Shown here: in pieces, positions 1-9,432 of the stretch
Numbering within the stretch: position 1 is the first letter of the stretch
Layout: every line of letters starts with the position of its first letter
NCBI GenBank assembly: GCA_021323535.1
Contig: JAJONO010000003.1
Span: forward strand, 1 to 64,000
Origin: Bacteroidota bacterium
GTDB lineage: Bacteria > Bacteroidota > Bacteroidia > B-17B0 > Aurantibacillaceae
DNA length: 64,000 nucleotides
Direction of reading: 5' to 3'
Position numbers and translations under genes: made by a program
Notes under the pieces: generated by a model
Database searches by the model: none
What the model was told of the DNA's origin: nothing
What the model saw: the letters and a program-made list of their open reading frames with translations, nothing else

Positions 1-23
1 CTTTACGGTTCAACATCAGGGCT

Positions 24-560
24 GTGTTTTACGAAGTATCTAAAGAAGATGAATACCTATTTAAAGGGAAGCGAAAACGTTTAGTTGAGCAATTAAAAAC
101 CAAGGGAATAAAGAACGAAAAAGTGCTGGCAGCGATTGAAAAAGTGCCACGACACCTGTTTTTTGATCATAATACGGCACGTCCCGCTTTGCTTGATCAT
201 GCATACAGCGACAAGGCACTGCCGATAGGGGCAGGACAAACCATTTCACATCCTTACACGGTGGCGTTTCAAACCGAGCAGCTGGATATAAAACCCGGAG
301 AAAAAGTACTTGAAATAGGAACCGGTTGCGGATACCAGACGGCCGTATTAATTGAAGTAGGCGCCAAAGTGTATAGTATTGAGCGTCAGAAAACATTGTT
401 TGACAAAACCAGGGTTTTTCTTCCGCATATTGGTTATAGTGGGGCCAGACTAATTTATGAAATGATCTGGTTAAAAAAGAACAGCGCCACTGGTTTTGAC
501 AAAAAAACACTTGGAAGCTTTAAGTTTGTACCTTTATTACAAAACAAATCAGGCAGTTAA
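24..560 (+). CDS. pcm: Protein-L-isoaspartate O-methyltransferase with internal deletion (probably inactive)
   Basis: Pcm enzymes use S-adenosylmethionine to methylate isoaspartyl residues and so start repair of aged cytosolic proteins. The N-terminal part fits the family: PRHLFFDH, the PIGAGQTISHPYTVAFQ block and SAM motif I (VLEIGTGCGYQTAVL). After GARLIY (tyrosine codon at 456) the protein jumps directly to EMIWLKK and the normal family C-terminus FKFVPLLQNK. The central GDGY / VTAxAP / LKxGG-IPVG section, roughly 45-50 residues, is missing, so the product is 178 residues against about 215 usual. The join keeps the frame. GTG at 24 is taken as start because the family N-terminus begins close to it, but the frame is open to the window edge and an upstream start is possible. 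The family assignment is firm; loss of activity is inferred. Confidence 0.82.
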   Translation: MFYEVSKEDEYLFKGKRKRLVEQLKTKGIKNEKVLAAIEKVPRHLFFDHNTARPALLDHAYSDKALPIGAGQTISHPYTVAFQTEQLDIKPGEKVLEIGTGCGYQTAVLIEVGAKVYSIERQKTLFDKTRVFLPHIGYSGARLIYEMIWLKKNSATGFDKKTLGSFKFVPLLQNKSGS

Positions 561-595
561 CATCCTGTTGTTAAAAAAGCTTTAGTGATTGGGTT

Positions 596-622
596 TTGAC
601 ACCTGAAAATCACATAACTTTG
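596..622 (+). promoter_or_regulatory. Bacteroidota-type promoter of the barrel protein gene
   Basis: TTG at 596-598 (-33 element) and TAACTTTG at 615-622 (-7 element) are separated by 16 bases, matching the phylum's TTG / TAnnTTTG pattern. The predicted leader before the ATG at 653 is about 24 bases. Confidence 0.55.
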
Positions 623-652
623 TACCATTAATTTTTAATTAAACAAACAAAT

Positions 653-1606
653 ATGAAAAAATCAATTGCACTAGTGGCGTTAGCGTTTGGAGTAACAAAC
701 GCATTTGCCCAGGATTTGACATCAAAAAAAGGTGAGCCCATGTTGCCTGAAGCAGGTGATTGGGGTATAGCTATTGATGCGACTCCATTCTTAGACTATG
801 CTGGTAATTTCTTCGGGAAATCAGCAAACAACACTTCTCCTACCTGGAACTTCTTTACTTCAGCGCAAACCATCACTGGTAAATATTTCGCTGATCCGGC
901 TATGGCTTACCGTGGCTCATTAAGAATTGGTATCCAAAGTGCTACTACACGCACAATGGTTACAGACCAGTTAAAGTCTGCAGCCCTTTCTCCAACTGCT
1001 AATGGTTACCCTGCTGCAGATCCAATGGTTGAAAACAAATGGAAACGTTCTAACACTGTTATCGGTTTATCTGGTGGTATTGAAAAACGTAAAGGAAAAA
1101 CCCGTTTACAAGGATACTATGGTGGCGAGGTTGGAATTTACATGGATATGCAAAAAGATAAATTCGAATACGGTAACACTTTAGCTGCTACTGCTTCAGC
1201 TTCAACTAACGTAAACGTAACCGCTGCTGATGATTTTGGTACTCCTAACAACGTTTCAGCTACTGCTCCTATTTCTGGTCTTATCGGTTCTGCACGTGCT
1301 ACTGAAATTAAACGTGGTACTATTTTCTCTTTCGGAGTTCGCGGATTTATTGGTGCTGAATATTTTGTTCTTCCTAAAATGAGCATCGGTGGTGAATTTG
1401 GTTGGGGTCTTGGTATCTCTTCACAAGGTAAAAGCGAAACTCAGTGGGAATCAGTTGGTGACAACGGGAACCCTGCTAACACTACAAACTCAGTTGGTCA
1501 GACAACTATCGAAGGATCTAAAAACGGTGGTTTCTGGTTAGATACTGATAACAGAAACTCAATGTGGGGTCCTACAGCGTCTTTACGCCTGAACTTACAC
1601 TTCTAA
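653..1606 (+). CDS. Predicted outer-membrane beta-barrel protein, unknown function
   Basis: The 317-residue product starts with a signal peptide (MKKSIALVALAFGVTNAFAQ) and is then rich in alternating hydrophobic/polar strands such as YRGSLRIGIQS, TIFSFGVRGFIGAEYFV and MSIGGEFGWGLGIS. It ends in LRLNLHF, with the terminal aromatic residue typical of outer-membrane barrels. I do not recognise a specific family. It stands alone between its own promoter (596-622) and a strong terminator (1625-1658), as expected for an abundant monocistronic surface protein. An outer-membrane barrel location is inferred from strand pattern and C-terminus; a porin, transporter or structural role cannot be told apart. 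Confidence 0.75.
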   Translation: MKKSIALVALAFGVTNAFAQDLTSKKGEPMLPEAGDWGIAIDATPFLDYAGNFFGKSANNTSPTWNFFTSAQTITGKYFADPAMAYRGSLRIGIQSATTRTMVTDQLKSAALSPTANGYPAADPMVENKWKRSNTVIGLSGGIEKRKGKTRLQGYYGGEVGIYMDMQKDKFEYGNTLAATASASTNVNVTAADDFGTPNNVSATAPISGLIGSARATEIKRGTIFSFGVRGFIGAEYFVLPKMSIGGEFGWGLGISSQGKSETQWESVGDNGNPANTTNSVGQTTIEGSKNGGFWLDTDNRNSMWGPTASLRLNLHF

Positions 1607-1624
1607 TAATTAACTTCTTAATAT

Positions 1625-1658
1625 AAACCCCGTAGCATAAGCGCTACGGGGTTTTTTT
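1625..1658 (+). terminator. Rho-independent terminator after the barrel gene
   Basis: A perfect 9-bp stem CCCCGTAGC (1628-1636) / GCTACGGGG (1643-1651), extended by A-T pairs, has a 6-base loop and is followed by a run of T. Confidence 0.9.
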
Positions 1659-1831
1659 GTGCCCGCAAGTATGGGTTATCAACAAAAGAACATCGGTTAT
1701 CAACAAAAGCGACAAATCTTGTAACATACTGATTTAAAGTATATTGCAAGCAAAATTTTTTTAACCCTTTTTTTTATAGCCGTTTGTAAGTGATTAATGT
1801 TAAAGTTTAGTCTTTTTGTCGAATGTCCGGC

Positions 1832-1859
1832 TTTGAGATTTTTACATTTATTAACTTTG
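1832..1859 (+). promoter_or_regulatory. Promoter of the first giant T9SS gene
   Basis: TTTG (1832-1835) and TAACTTTG (1852-1859) are 16 bases apart, the same spacing and the same -7 octamer as the promoter at 596-622. The leader to the ATG at 1887 would be about 20 bases. Confidence 0.55.
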
Positions 1860-1886
1860 TTGGATTAATTATTTAAAGATTTGGAA

Positions 1887-4800
1887 ATGAAAAAAATTAG
1901 TTTATTACTAACTGGCCTTGCCATTACTGCATGTGTCGGTGTCTCGAAGGCACAGATCGCGGGAACCTTCTCGGTACCTGCAACCTACACTTCGATCGCC
2001 GCTGCTATCAGTGATATCAATACCCAGGGTGTTAGCGGTCCGGTTACAATTCTGGTTGATGCCGGTTATACCGAAACCGCTCCTATGGGAGGTTTTACCT
2101 TCACCGCTACCGGAACTTCAGCAAACACAATTACTTTTCAGAAAAATGGTCCGGGTGCAAATCCGCTCATTACTGCTTTCACAGGTACTGCAACGCCGGC
2201 TTCGGCTCTTCAGGATGGTGTGTGGAAGTTCATAGGTTCTGATTATGTTACTATTGATGGGATCGACATTAATGACCCTAATACAAGCAACCCGGCAACA
2301 ATGGAGTATGGTTATGGCTTTTTTAAAGCCAGTGCTACAAATGGTTGCCAGAACAACATGATAAGAAACTGTACTATCAGTTTAAGTATCGTGAATAACG
2401 TTCTGGGTTCAGGTCCTGCCGTGGATGGATCGAGAGGTATTGACATGGTTAACGCCCTGTATACTTTACACACTACCAATGTGGTAGTGACTTCAGCCGC
2501 GGGAACCAACTCAAACAATAAGTTTTATTCAAATACCATTCAGAACTGTAACATTGGTATTGCACTTATAGGATATGCTGCAGCATCGCCATTTACAAAC
2601 GCTGATACCGGTAATGATATCGGGGGTGGTGTTTCTTCAAATGGTAACACCATCATTAATTTTGGTGGGGGCGGAGTACTTCCTGCAAATCCTGCAGCTG
2701 GTATCAGAACGCTTGCTCAGTATAATATTATTGTTTCCAACAATATGCTTAACAGCAACAACGGTTCAGGAACATTACACCCCGGAATCATCCGCGGTAT
2801 CTACCTGAATACTGCTACAAGCGCCAATGCAACAATTTCCAATAACACGGTAACAATTAAAGGTGGTGGCACATCGCAGAGCAACAACGCGATCGAAAAC
2901 GCTTCTGGTTCTACTGCATCCAACAACACCATTACAATTGCAAACAACCTCATCACCGGTTGTACTTATACAACGGCTACCACAGCCAGCAGCTTCTATG
3001 GCATTTATAACAACGGAGCGTCGCCTGCTGTTCTGGCAATTACCGACAATACAATTACAGGTAACTCGACTAATGGAACTACCGGAAGTTATTATAACAT
3101 CTATAATAACGGTTCAGTTGCTCAAACTATTAACATGAGTAATAACAAGATCAGTGCAGTTACATTTTCAGCAACGTCTACTTCTATGATTACTTATAAC
3201 ATTTACAATAGTAGTGCCGGAGCCAATGCAACTCTTACAATCGCAGGTAATGATATTCAGAATCACACGTACTCAGGCTCAACCGGTGGAACCGGCGCAT
3301 GGTATGGTGTGTATGCATTATCAACATCAACGGTTTGTAACATTCAGAATAACACTCTCACCAATCTTAGCTTAAAAACAACCGGAACTGTTTATTTCAT
3401 TTATAACAGTCACACGAGTGCGACAACTAATGTTAGCAATAACTCAGTTGTAGGAACTTTTGCAAGAACAGTTGCAGGATCGGGAGCACTCTATGGAATT
3501 TATAACGGATGGTTTGGTTCGTCGGGAAATGTTGCCAATATTAACGACAACAACTTCTCGAACATTTCCAATGGTTCAAGTACCGGAGCCATGTACATGG
3601 TATATTGGACAACTCACCTGAACCTGAACATTTTCAATAATACGTTCTCGGCTATTACGGCCACCGCAGGTACCAGTACTTTCTACGGTTTATATCCATA
3701 TTATTATTCTTACGTTACCAATGTTTATAATAATACTGTATCTAACGTAACATACGGGTCTACTTCAGGAACAATTTATGGATTGTATTTCTATGAGTAT
3801 AACGGAACTTCCGGAAACGTATATCAGAATACTTTTTATAACCTGAAAAACGGAGGTTCTACAAATGTGGGAATGTATATTTATTATACAGGAAACGCTG
3901 CTGCATCAGGACCTTTTAATTTCTACCAGAACAAAATCTCTGATATAGGATCTTCTAATGCTAATGCAGCTGGCGTAGCGGGTATCAATTTATTCTCTTT
4001 AAACGGTGGTATTGCTAACATTTATAATAACCTCGTTGGAAATATTACTGCTACAGCTTCAAGCAACGGTAACGCTGTTACCGGTATCAACATCTCAAGT
4101 TCTTCTTCTGCTCTTACTGCTAACCTGTATTATAACACGGTTCACATTGATGGTACAAGTTCGGCGCTTGGCTTTGGTTCAGCTGCTGTTTGGGCAAACA
4201 CTGCTCCAACAACTACATTTAAGAACAACATCTTTGTAAATAATACTTCTCCGACCGGAACAGGTCTTGCATCTGCTTACAGAAGAACAGGCGCTTCATT
4301 TGCAACTTACTCTTCTGCTTCAAACAATAACCTGTTTTACGCTGGTCTTCCATCAGCGAGTAGCGCAGTCTATTTCGATGGAACAACTCCTTACTCAACG
4401 CTTTCTTCTTACCAGGCTTTCTCAAGTCCTGCCGACGGAGCTTCAGTAACTGAGAACCCTCCATTTTTAAGTATTGTAGGAACAAATCCTAACTTCTTAA
4501 ACATTAACCCTGCAACTCCAACACAGGTTGAAGGATGGGCAACTCCTATCACTACAATTACAACGGATTATGTGGGAACAACAAGAAACGCAAGTGCTCC
4601 TGATATCGGAGCCTGGGAAGGAAACTACATTTCTTCTATCCCGGTTTGTTCAGGAACGCCAGGTGCAAACACAGTAGTTGCAAGTTCAGCGACGATCTGC
4701 CCTAACACCAACGCCAATCTTGCATTAAGTACTTCATATACCAATACTGGTATGTCTTATCAGTGGATGGCTTCGGCAACTGGTGCTGTGGGGTCTTATA

Positions 4801-7800
4801 CAAATATTCCGGGAGCTAATGCTTCGGTGTATACTTCAGGCGCGCTTACTTCCAACACTTACTTCCAGGCAGTAATTACCTGTACAGCCAGCGCAGCCAG
4901 TACGACTGCTACATCTATTATGATTACCGTAAGCGGTAACCCTTGCGGATGCCTTGCTTATTGTGCTTCTGCTGCTACAAGCTCGGCTGACGATGAGATC
5001 TTCAATGTTACCATCGGGTCATTAAATAATACATCAAACTGTACTCAGACAGGCGGACCGGGTTCAACTCTGAATATGTATTCAAATTATACTGGTATGG
5101 TTGCGGCACCAACACTTGTTGGAGGAGCTACCTACAACATGTCACTTACAGTGGGACAGTGTGGTGCTACGGCATACTCTGGCGGAGCTGTGGTTTACAT
5201 GGATTTCAATCAGAATGGTTCATTCCTTGATGCCGGTGAGCAGGTTTATGTTTCTCCAAGCACGCTTTTTGCAGTTGCGGGAACAATGCTTACGGCTAAC
5301 GTTACAATTCCAACAACCGCATTGGCAGGTATTACACGTATGCGTGTAATTGCTGTTGAAAGTAGTGTGGGATATGCTTCCTGCGGAACTTTCTCATGGG
5401 GTGAAACAGAAGACTATTGTATCGATATTCAGGCGCCAGTTCCTTGTTCGGGAGCTCCTGCATCCAATACAGCAGTTCCAACTGTTACATCAGTTTGTCC
5501 GAACGGAAGTGTTACTTTAAACTTAGCAAGTACCTATACAACAGTTGGTCTTACTTACCAATGGAGCACATCAACCAGTTCGCTTGGTCCATGGACTCCG
5601 GTATCTTCGGCTACATTAGCAAGCTTTACTGCAACCAACTTAACTGCTAGCACCTGGTTCCAGGCTGTTATTACATGTACTAACGGTCCTGCAAGCACAA
5701 CAGCTTCTGCAGTTGAGGTACAGGTAAACGGCAATCCTTGTTCATGTCTTGCTTATTGTACTTCTTCAGCAACATCTACCGGCGATGATGAAATTTTTAA
5801 TGTATCTATTGGAACATTAAATAATACATCAAGCTGTAGTCAGACTGGCGGCCCTGGTTCAACTTTGAACCAATACTCGAATTACACGGGTATTGTAGGA
5901 GCCCCTACACTTATTGGTGGTAACAACTACACATTCTCTGTTACGGTTGGTCAGTGTGGTGCCGGCGCTTATAGTGGTGGTGTTACAATTTATATGGACT
6001 TTAACGCTAACGGTTCATTTGCAGATGCAGGTGAGCAGGTTTTTGTTTCTCCAAGTACTCTTTTCCAGATTGCGGGAACTGTATTAACAGGTAATATTTC
6101 AGTTCCTCCTACGGCTGTGCCGGGCATTACACGTATGCGTGTGATCGCAGTTGAAGGCGGTATAGGACAAGCTCCTTGTACTAACTTCACATGGGGTGAA
6201 ACTGAAGACTACTGTATCGATATTCAGGCTCCAACGCCTTGTGCTGGTGCTCCTGCGTCAAACACAGTTATAGCTGTATCTCCGGTTGTTTGTCCTGGTG
6301 GAAGCACAACTTTAAATCTTGCCAACTCATATACACTTGGTGGTTTAACTTATCAGTGGGCTACTTCAACAAGTTCGCTTGGTCCATGGACTCCGGTAAC
6401 AACAGCTACTTTATCAAGTTTTACAGCAACTAACATTACTGTAACAACCTGGTACCAGGCTGTAATTACATGTACTAACGGTCCTGCTAGCACAACTGCT
6501 GTAGCAGCGTCTGTTAATCCTGGAGGTAACCCTTGTCTCTGTGCTGCATATTGTGCTTCAAGTGCAACATCGGTAGCAGATGATGAGATCTTTAACGTTT
6601 CTATCGGAACATTAAACAACACATCAAATTGTACTCAAACCGGTGGTCCGGGTTCAGTATTGAATCAGTACTCTAATTATGCGGGTATGATCGCTGCACC
6701 TAACTTAACAGTGAACCAAACGTATACTTTATCGTTAACTGTTGGTCAGTGTGGTGGTGGTGCTTATTCAGGGATTGTAACCACTTATATTGATTACAAC
6801 CAAAACGGTTCATTCACCGATTCAGGTGAGCTTGTTTATACTTCTACATATACTACATTCGCCATTGCCGGAACAACATTCACTACGAATATAACCATTC
6901 CTGTAAGTGCAGTCGGTGGAGTTACACGTATGAGGGTGGTTGCTGTTGAATCAACAATTCCAGGCGCTTCATGCGGAGCATTTACCTGGGGTGAGGTAGA
7001 AGACTACTGTGTGAACATTGATCCAGGTCCTCCTTGTACTTCTGCTAATGCAGGAACAATTACAGCTCCTTCATACAGTGCTTGTAATAACCAAACCGTT
7101 TCTCTTACATCAACAAGTGTAACAATCGGAGCAGGTACAACGTACTCGTGGATGGTATCATCTACTCCAGGTGGTCCGTACAGCCCGGTAAGCGGTGGCT
7201 CAGGATCAGCAACGCCATCTTACATGAGTCCTGTTCTTACTGCAACAAACGTTTATTACTATGTGTTGCAGGTTGCATGTGCAAGCACATCAATGACAGC
7301 CACTTCAAACGAAGCTACTGTATCAGTTAATGGTTATCCAAGCGCTTCTGTAGCTCCTACATCAACTATCTGCGCAGGACAAAACCTTGTATTAAACAGC
7401 GGTACCGACTTTGGTAACGTATTCTACTGGACCGGCCCAAGCAGCTTTACATCGAGTGTGCAAAATCCTACGATCGTAAATGCTCCGGCTTCGGCGCAGG
7501 GTAACTATACTCTTATTGTGTCGGCAAATGGCTGTTCTGCAACACCAGTAGTTGTTACTACTACAATCAACAATACATCACTTGGTATTCAGAGTAACCC
7601 GGGATCTTTATGTCTTGGTAACACAGCAACATTAACGGCAGTAGGAAATGCTACAACCTTAATGTGGTCACCGGGAAGTTCGACTTCTAATTCAATTACG
7701 GTGTCACCTACATCAACTTCGATTTATACAGTAGTTGGAACAGGAACCTCGAACTGCCAGCAGACTACTGAATATACATTAACGGTTTACAATCCTACGA

Positions 7801-9209
7801 TTGCTACCACAAATGCAACGATCTGTAACTCTCCTGGAACGAGTACACTTACGGCAACAGGATTTACAACATCGGTGATCAACTGGTATGCAAGTCCAAC
7901 CTCTACAACTTCATTAGCATCAGGTGGTACTTTTGTTCCGCCTCTCGCATCATCAACTACAACTTATTATGCACAAGCAGCTAATTCAAGCACGAACAGT
8001 TTATTTGTTTCGCTTGCTGCAGGTAATGGCCAGCAAGGTAATATGTTTGACATTGTTGCTCAGCAGAACATTGAGGTTAACGCCTTTGATATACACCTGA
8101 GTAACACTATTACAAATACAGTTGAGATCTGGTACAAACCGGGTACATGGGTTGGATTCAATACTTCTAACGCAGGATGGACCAACGTAGTAACAACAAC
8201 TGTTGTAGGTTTAGGTAACGGTGTTCTAACGCCAGTACCTTTAACATTTACTGTTCCAATCTCTGCCGGCCAGACTTACGGATGGTATGTAACCTGTAAC
8301 GGTGGTGGGAATGTGAATTACACAAACGGTACAGCTATTGGAGCAATGTGGGCATCTAACAGTGATCTTCAGGTTCTTCAGGGTAACGGAGGAACTTACT
8401 TCGGTGTTACATTTAGTCCAAGATGTTTCAACGGACAGGTTTATTACTCTAAACCTGGATGTACTTCACCTATGACAGCAGCGGTATTGAATGTAGGAGC
8501 TGCGATCAACGTAACAGCCAGCGCCTCTTCAGGAACTGTTTGTGCTGGTGGATCAACTGCTCTTAACGCTGGTGGAGCTTCAACATATACCTGGATGCCA
8601 GGTGGAGCAACCGGCGCAATTATTGCGGTAACACCGGGCTCAACCACTATTTACTCTGTAACAGGAGATAACGGTGCAGGTTGTGTTGGAACAGGAACAG
8701 TTGAGGTGTTTGTTAACTCTCTTCCAAGTGTAAGTTTAACTGCTGCGCAAACAACAGTTTGTACAAACGGACCAACGGTAGCTCTTACAGGATCGCCTGC
8801 CGGTGGAGCATACACAGGTTCTAACGTTACAACAGGAGTATTTACTCCTGGTGCAACAGCCGGAACGTTTATGCCTTCTTATAATATTACAAGTTCAGTA
8901 ACAGGTTGTTCTAACTCTGCTTCTGTAACCATTATTGTAAGCACATGTACTGGTATTGACAATAGTGTAGCAAGAATAAACGGTCTTTCAGTTTATCCGA
9001 ATCCTAACCTTGGTGAATTCGTTATTGAACTCAACAATGGTTTTGTGAAAACTTACGAAGTAACTGATCTTACAGGAAGAGTTATCATGAATGGATCAAC
9101 TGCTAAAGACAAAATGAATGTAAACATTAACGCGTTTGCGAATGGTGTTTACTTTGTAAAAGTGAAGAGCAATGATACCGTTGAAATAATTAAGATTGTA
9201 AAACAATAA
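1887..9209 (+). CDS. Giant T9SS surface protein: beta-helix, three GEVED modules, Ig-like repeats, sorting domain
   Basis: The product is 2440 residues. A signal peptide (MKKISLLLTGLAITACVGVSKAQ) leads into a long right-handed parallel beta-helix with recurring YGIYNNG / NNTI-type turns (about residues 100-900). Three tandem Ig-like plus GEVED modules follow (about 919-1713), each ending in GETEDYC or GEVEDYC. Next come more cysteine-paired Ig-like repeats and an unnamed beta-rich module (about 2036-2194, NSLFVS to SPRCFNG). A type A T9SS sorting domain closes the protein (VYPNPNLGEF ... IKIVKQ). ATG 1887 is preferred over the in-frame TTG at 1881 because it gives a standard signal peptide. 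The protein should be exported through T9SS and anchored or released at the surface. An adhesin or matrix role is inferred. It is a clear paralogue of the genes at 9433 and 15575. Confidence 0.9.
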   Translation: MKKISLLLTGLAITACVGVSKAQIAGTFSVPATYTSIAAAISDINTQGVSGPVTILVDAGYTETAPMGGFTFTATGTSANTITFQKNGPGANPLITAFTGTATPASALQDGVWKFIGSDYVTIDGIDINDPNTSNPATMEYGYGFFKASATNGCQNNMIRNCTISLSIVNNVLGSGPAVDGSRGIDMVNALYTLHTTNVVVTSAAGTNSNNKFYSNTIQNCNIGIALIGYAAASPFTNADTGNDIGGGVSSNGNTIINFGGGGVLPANPAAGIRTLAQYNIIVSNNMLNSNNGSGTLHPGIIRGIYLNTATSANATISNNTVTIKGGGTSQSNNAIENASGSTASNNTITIANNLITGCTYTTATTASSFYGIYNNGASPAVLAITDNTITGNSTNGTTGSYYNIYNNGSVAQTINMSNNKISAVTFSATSTSMITYNIYNSSAGANATLTIAGNDIQNHTYSGSTGGTGAWYGVYALSTSTVCNIQNNTLTNLSLKTTGTVYFIYNSHTSATTNVSNNSVVGTFARTVAGSGALYGIYNGWFGSSGNVANINDNNFSNISNGSSTGAMYMVYWTTHLNLNIFNNTFSAITATAGTSTFYGLYPYYYSYVTNVYNNTVSNVTYGSTSGTIYGLYFYEYNGTSGNVYQNTFYNLKNGGSTNVGMYIYYTGNAAASGPFNFYQNKISDIGSSNANAAGVAGINLFSLNGGIANIYNNLVGNITATASSNGNAVTGINISSSSSALTANLYYNTVHIDGTSSALGFGSAAVWANTAPTTTFKNNIFVNNTSPTGTGLASAYRRTGASFATYSSASNNNLFYAGLPSASSAVYFDGTTPYSTLSSYQAFSSPADGASVTENPPFLSIVGTNPNFLNINPATPTQVEGWATPITTITTDYVGTTRNASAPDIGAWEGNYISSIPVCSGTPGANTVVASSATICPNTNANLALSTSYTNTGMSYQWMASATGAVGSYTNIPGANASVYTSGALTSNTYFQAVITCTASAASTTATSIMITVSGNPCGCLAYCASAATSSADDEIFNVTIGSLNNTSNCTQTGGPGSTLNMYSNYTGMVAAPTLVGGATYNMSLTVGQCGATAYSGGAVVYMDFNQNGSFLDAGEQVYVSPSTLFAVAGTMLTANVTIPTTALAGITRMRVIAVESSVGYASCGTFSWGETEDYCIDIQAPVPCSGAPASNTAVPTVTSVCPNGSVTLNLASTYTTVGLTYQWSTSTSSLGPWTPVSSATLASFTATNLTASTWFQAVITCTNGPASTTASAVEVQVNGNPCSCLAYCTSSATSTGDDEIFNVSIGTLNNTSSCSQTGGPGSTLNQYSNYTGIVGAPTLIGGNNYTFSVTVGQCGAGAYSGGVTIYMDFNANGSFADAGEQVFVSPSTLFQIAGTVLTGNISVPPTAVPGITRMRVIAVEGGIGQAPCTNFTWGETEDYCIDIQAPTPCAGAPASNTVIAVSPVVCPGGSTTLNLANSYTLGGLTYQWATSTSSLGPWTPVTTATLSSFTATNITVTTWYQAVITCTNGPASTTAVAASVNPGGNPCLCAAYCASSATSVADDEIFNVSIGTLNNTSNCTQTGGPGSVLNQYSNYAGMIAAPNLTVNQTYTLSLTVGQCGGGAYSGIVTTYIDYNQNGSFTDSGELVYTSTYTTFAIAGTTFTTNITIPVSAVGGVTRMRVVAVESTIPGASCGAFTWGEVEDYCVNIDPGPPCTSANAGTITAPSYSACNNQTVSLTSTSVTIGAGTTYSWMVSSTPGGPYSPVSGGSGSATPSYMSPVLTATNVYYYVLQVACASTSMTATSNEATVSVNGYPSASVAPTSTICAGQNLVLNSGTDFGNVFYWTGPSSFTSSVQNPTIVNAPASAQGNYTLIVSANGCSATPVVVTTTINNTSLGIQSNPGSLCLGNTATLTAVGNATTLMWSPGSSTSNSITVSPTSTSIYTVVGTGTSNCQQTTEYTLTVYNPTIATTNATICNSPGTSTLTATGFTTSVINWYASPTSTTSLASGGTFVPPLASSTTTYYAQAANSSTNSLFVSLAAGNGQQGNMFDIVAQQNIEVNAFDIHLSNTITNTVEIWYKPGTWVGFNTSNAGWTNVVTTTVVGLGNGVLTPVPLTFTVPISAGQTYGWYVTCNGGGNVNYTNGTAIGAMWASNSDLQVLQGNGGTYFGVTFSPRCFNGQVYYSKPGCTSPMTAAVLNVGAAINVTASASSGTVCAGGSTALNAGGASTYTWMPGGATGAIIAVTPGSTTIYSVTGDNGAGCVGTGTVEVFVNSLPSVSLTAAQTTVCTNGPTVALTGSPAGGAYTGSNVTTGVFTPGATAGTFMPSYNITSSVTGCSNSASVTIIVSTCTGIDNSVARINGLSVYPNPNLGEFVIELNNGFVKTYEVTDLTGRVIMNGSTAKDKMNVNINAFANGVYFVKVKSNDTVEIIKIVKQ
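4642..7026 (+). repeat. Three tandem 795-bp (265-residue) Ig-like + GEVED modules
   Basis: The GETEDY-coding anchor occurs at 5401, 6196 and 6991, exactly 795 bases apart. Within each unit an Ig-like part (SxTYxxxGLTYQW type) precedes CLAYCxSxATS-DDEIFNV, then SGxxxYMDFNxNGSF-type segments and GE(T/V)EDYC. Copies diverge at synonymous and some amino-acid positions, so the triplication is not very recent. Confidence 0.9.
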
Positions 9210-9230
9210 CCTTACTTTAACTTTATAAGA

Positions 9231-9264
9231 ACCCGGCTTTTAACAAAAAGGCCGGGTTTTTTTA
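9231..9264 (+). terminator. Rho-independent terminator after the first giant T9SS gene
   Basis: ACCCGGC (9231-9237) pairs with GCCGGGT (9251-9257), with A-T extension towards the loop and a T-rich tail. Confidence 0.85.
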
Positions 9265-9432
9265 TTTGGATAAATGTTAAATCTGAAAACTAAAACATCT
9301 TTAACAGACTGAAAACGTGTTAAAACATTTAAAATTGACTGGTTTTTCCTGTGTTTTACCTCAATTTCAAGAATATACTGAGTAAATAACAGCTTTAATT
9401 GAGTAAATTCGCCAGATTATATTTTATTGGAA

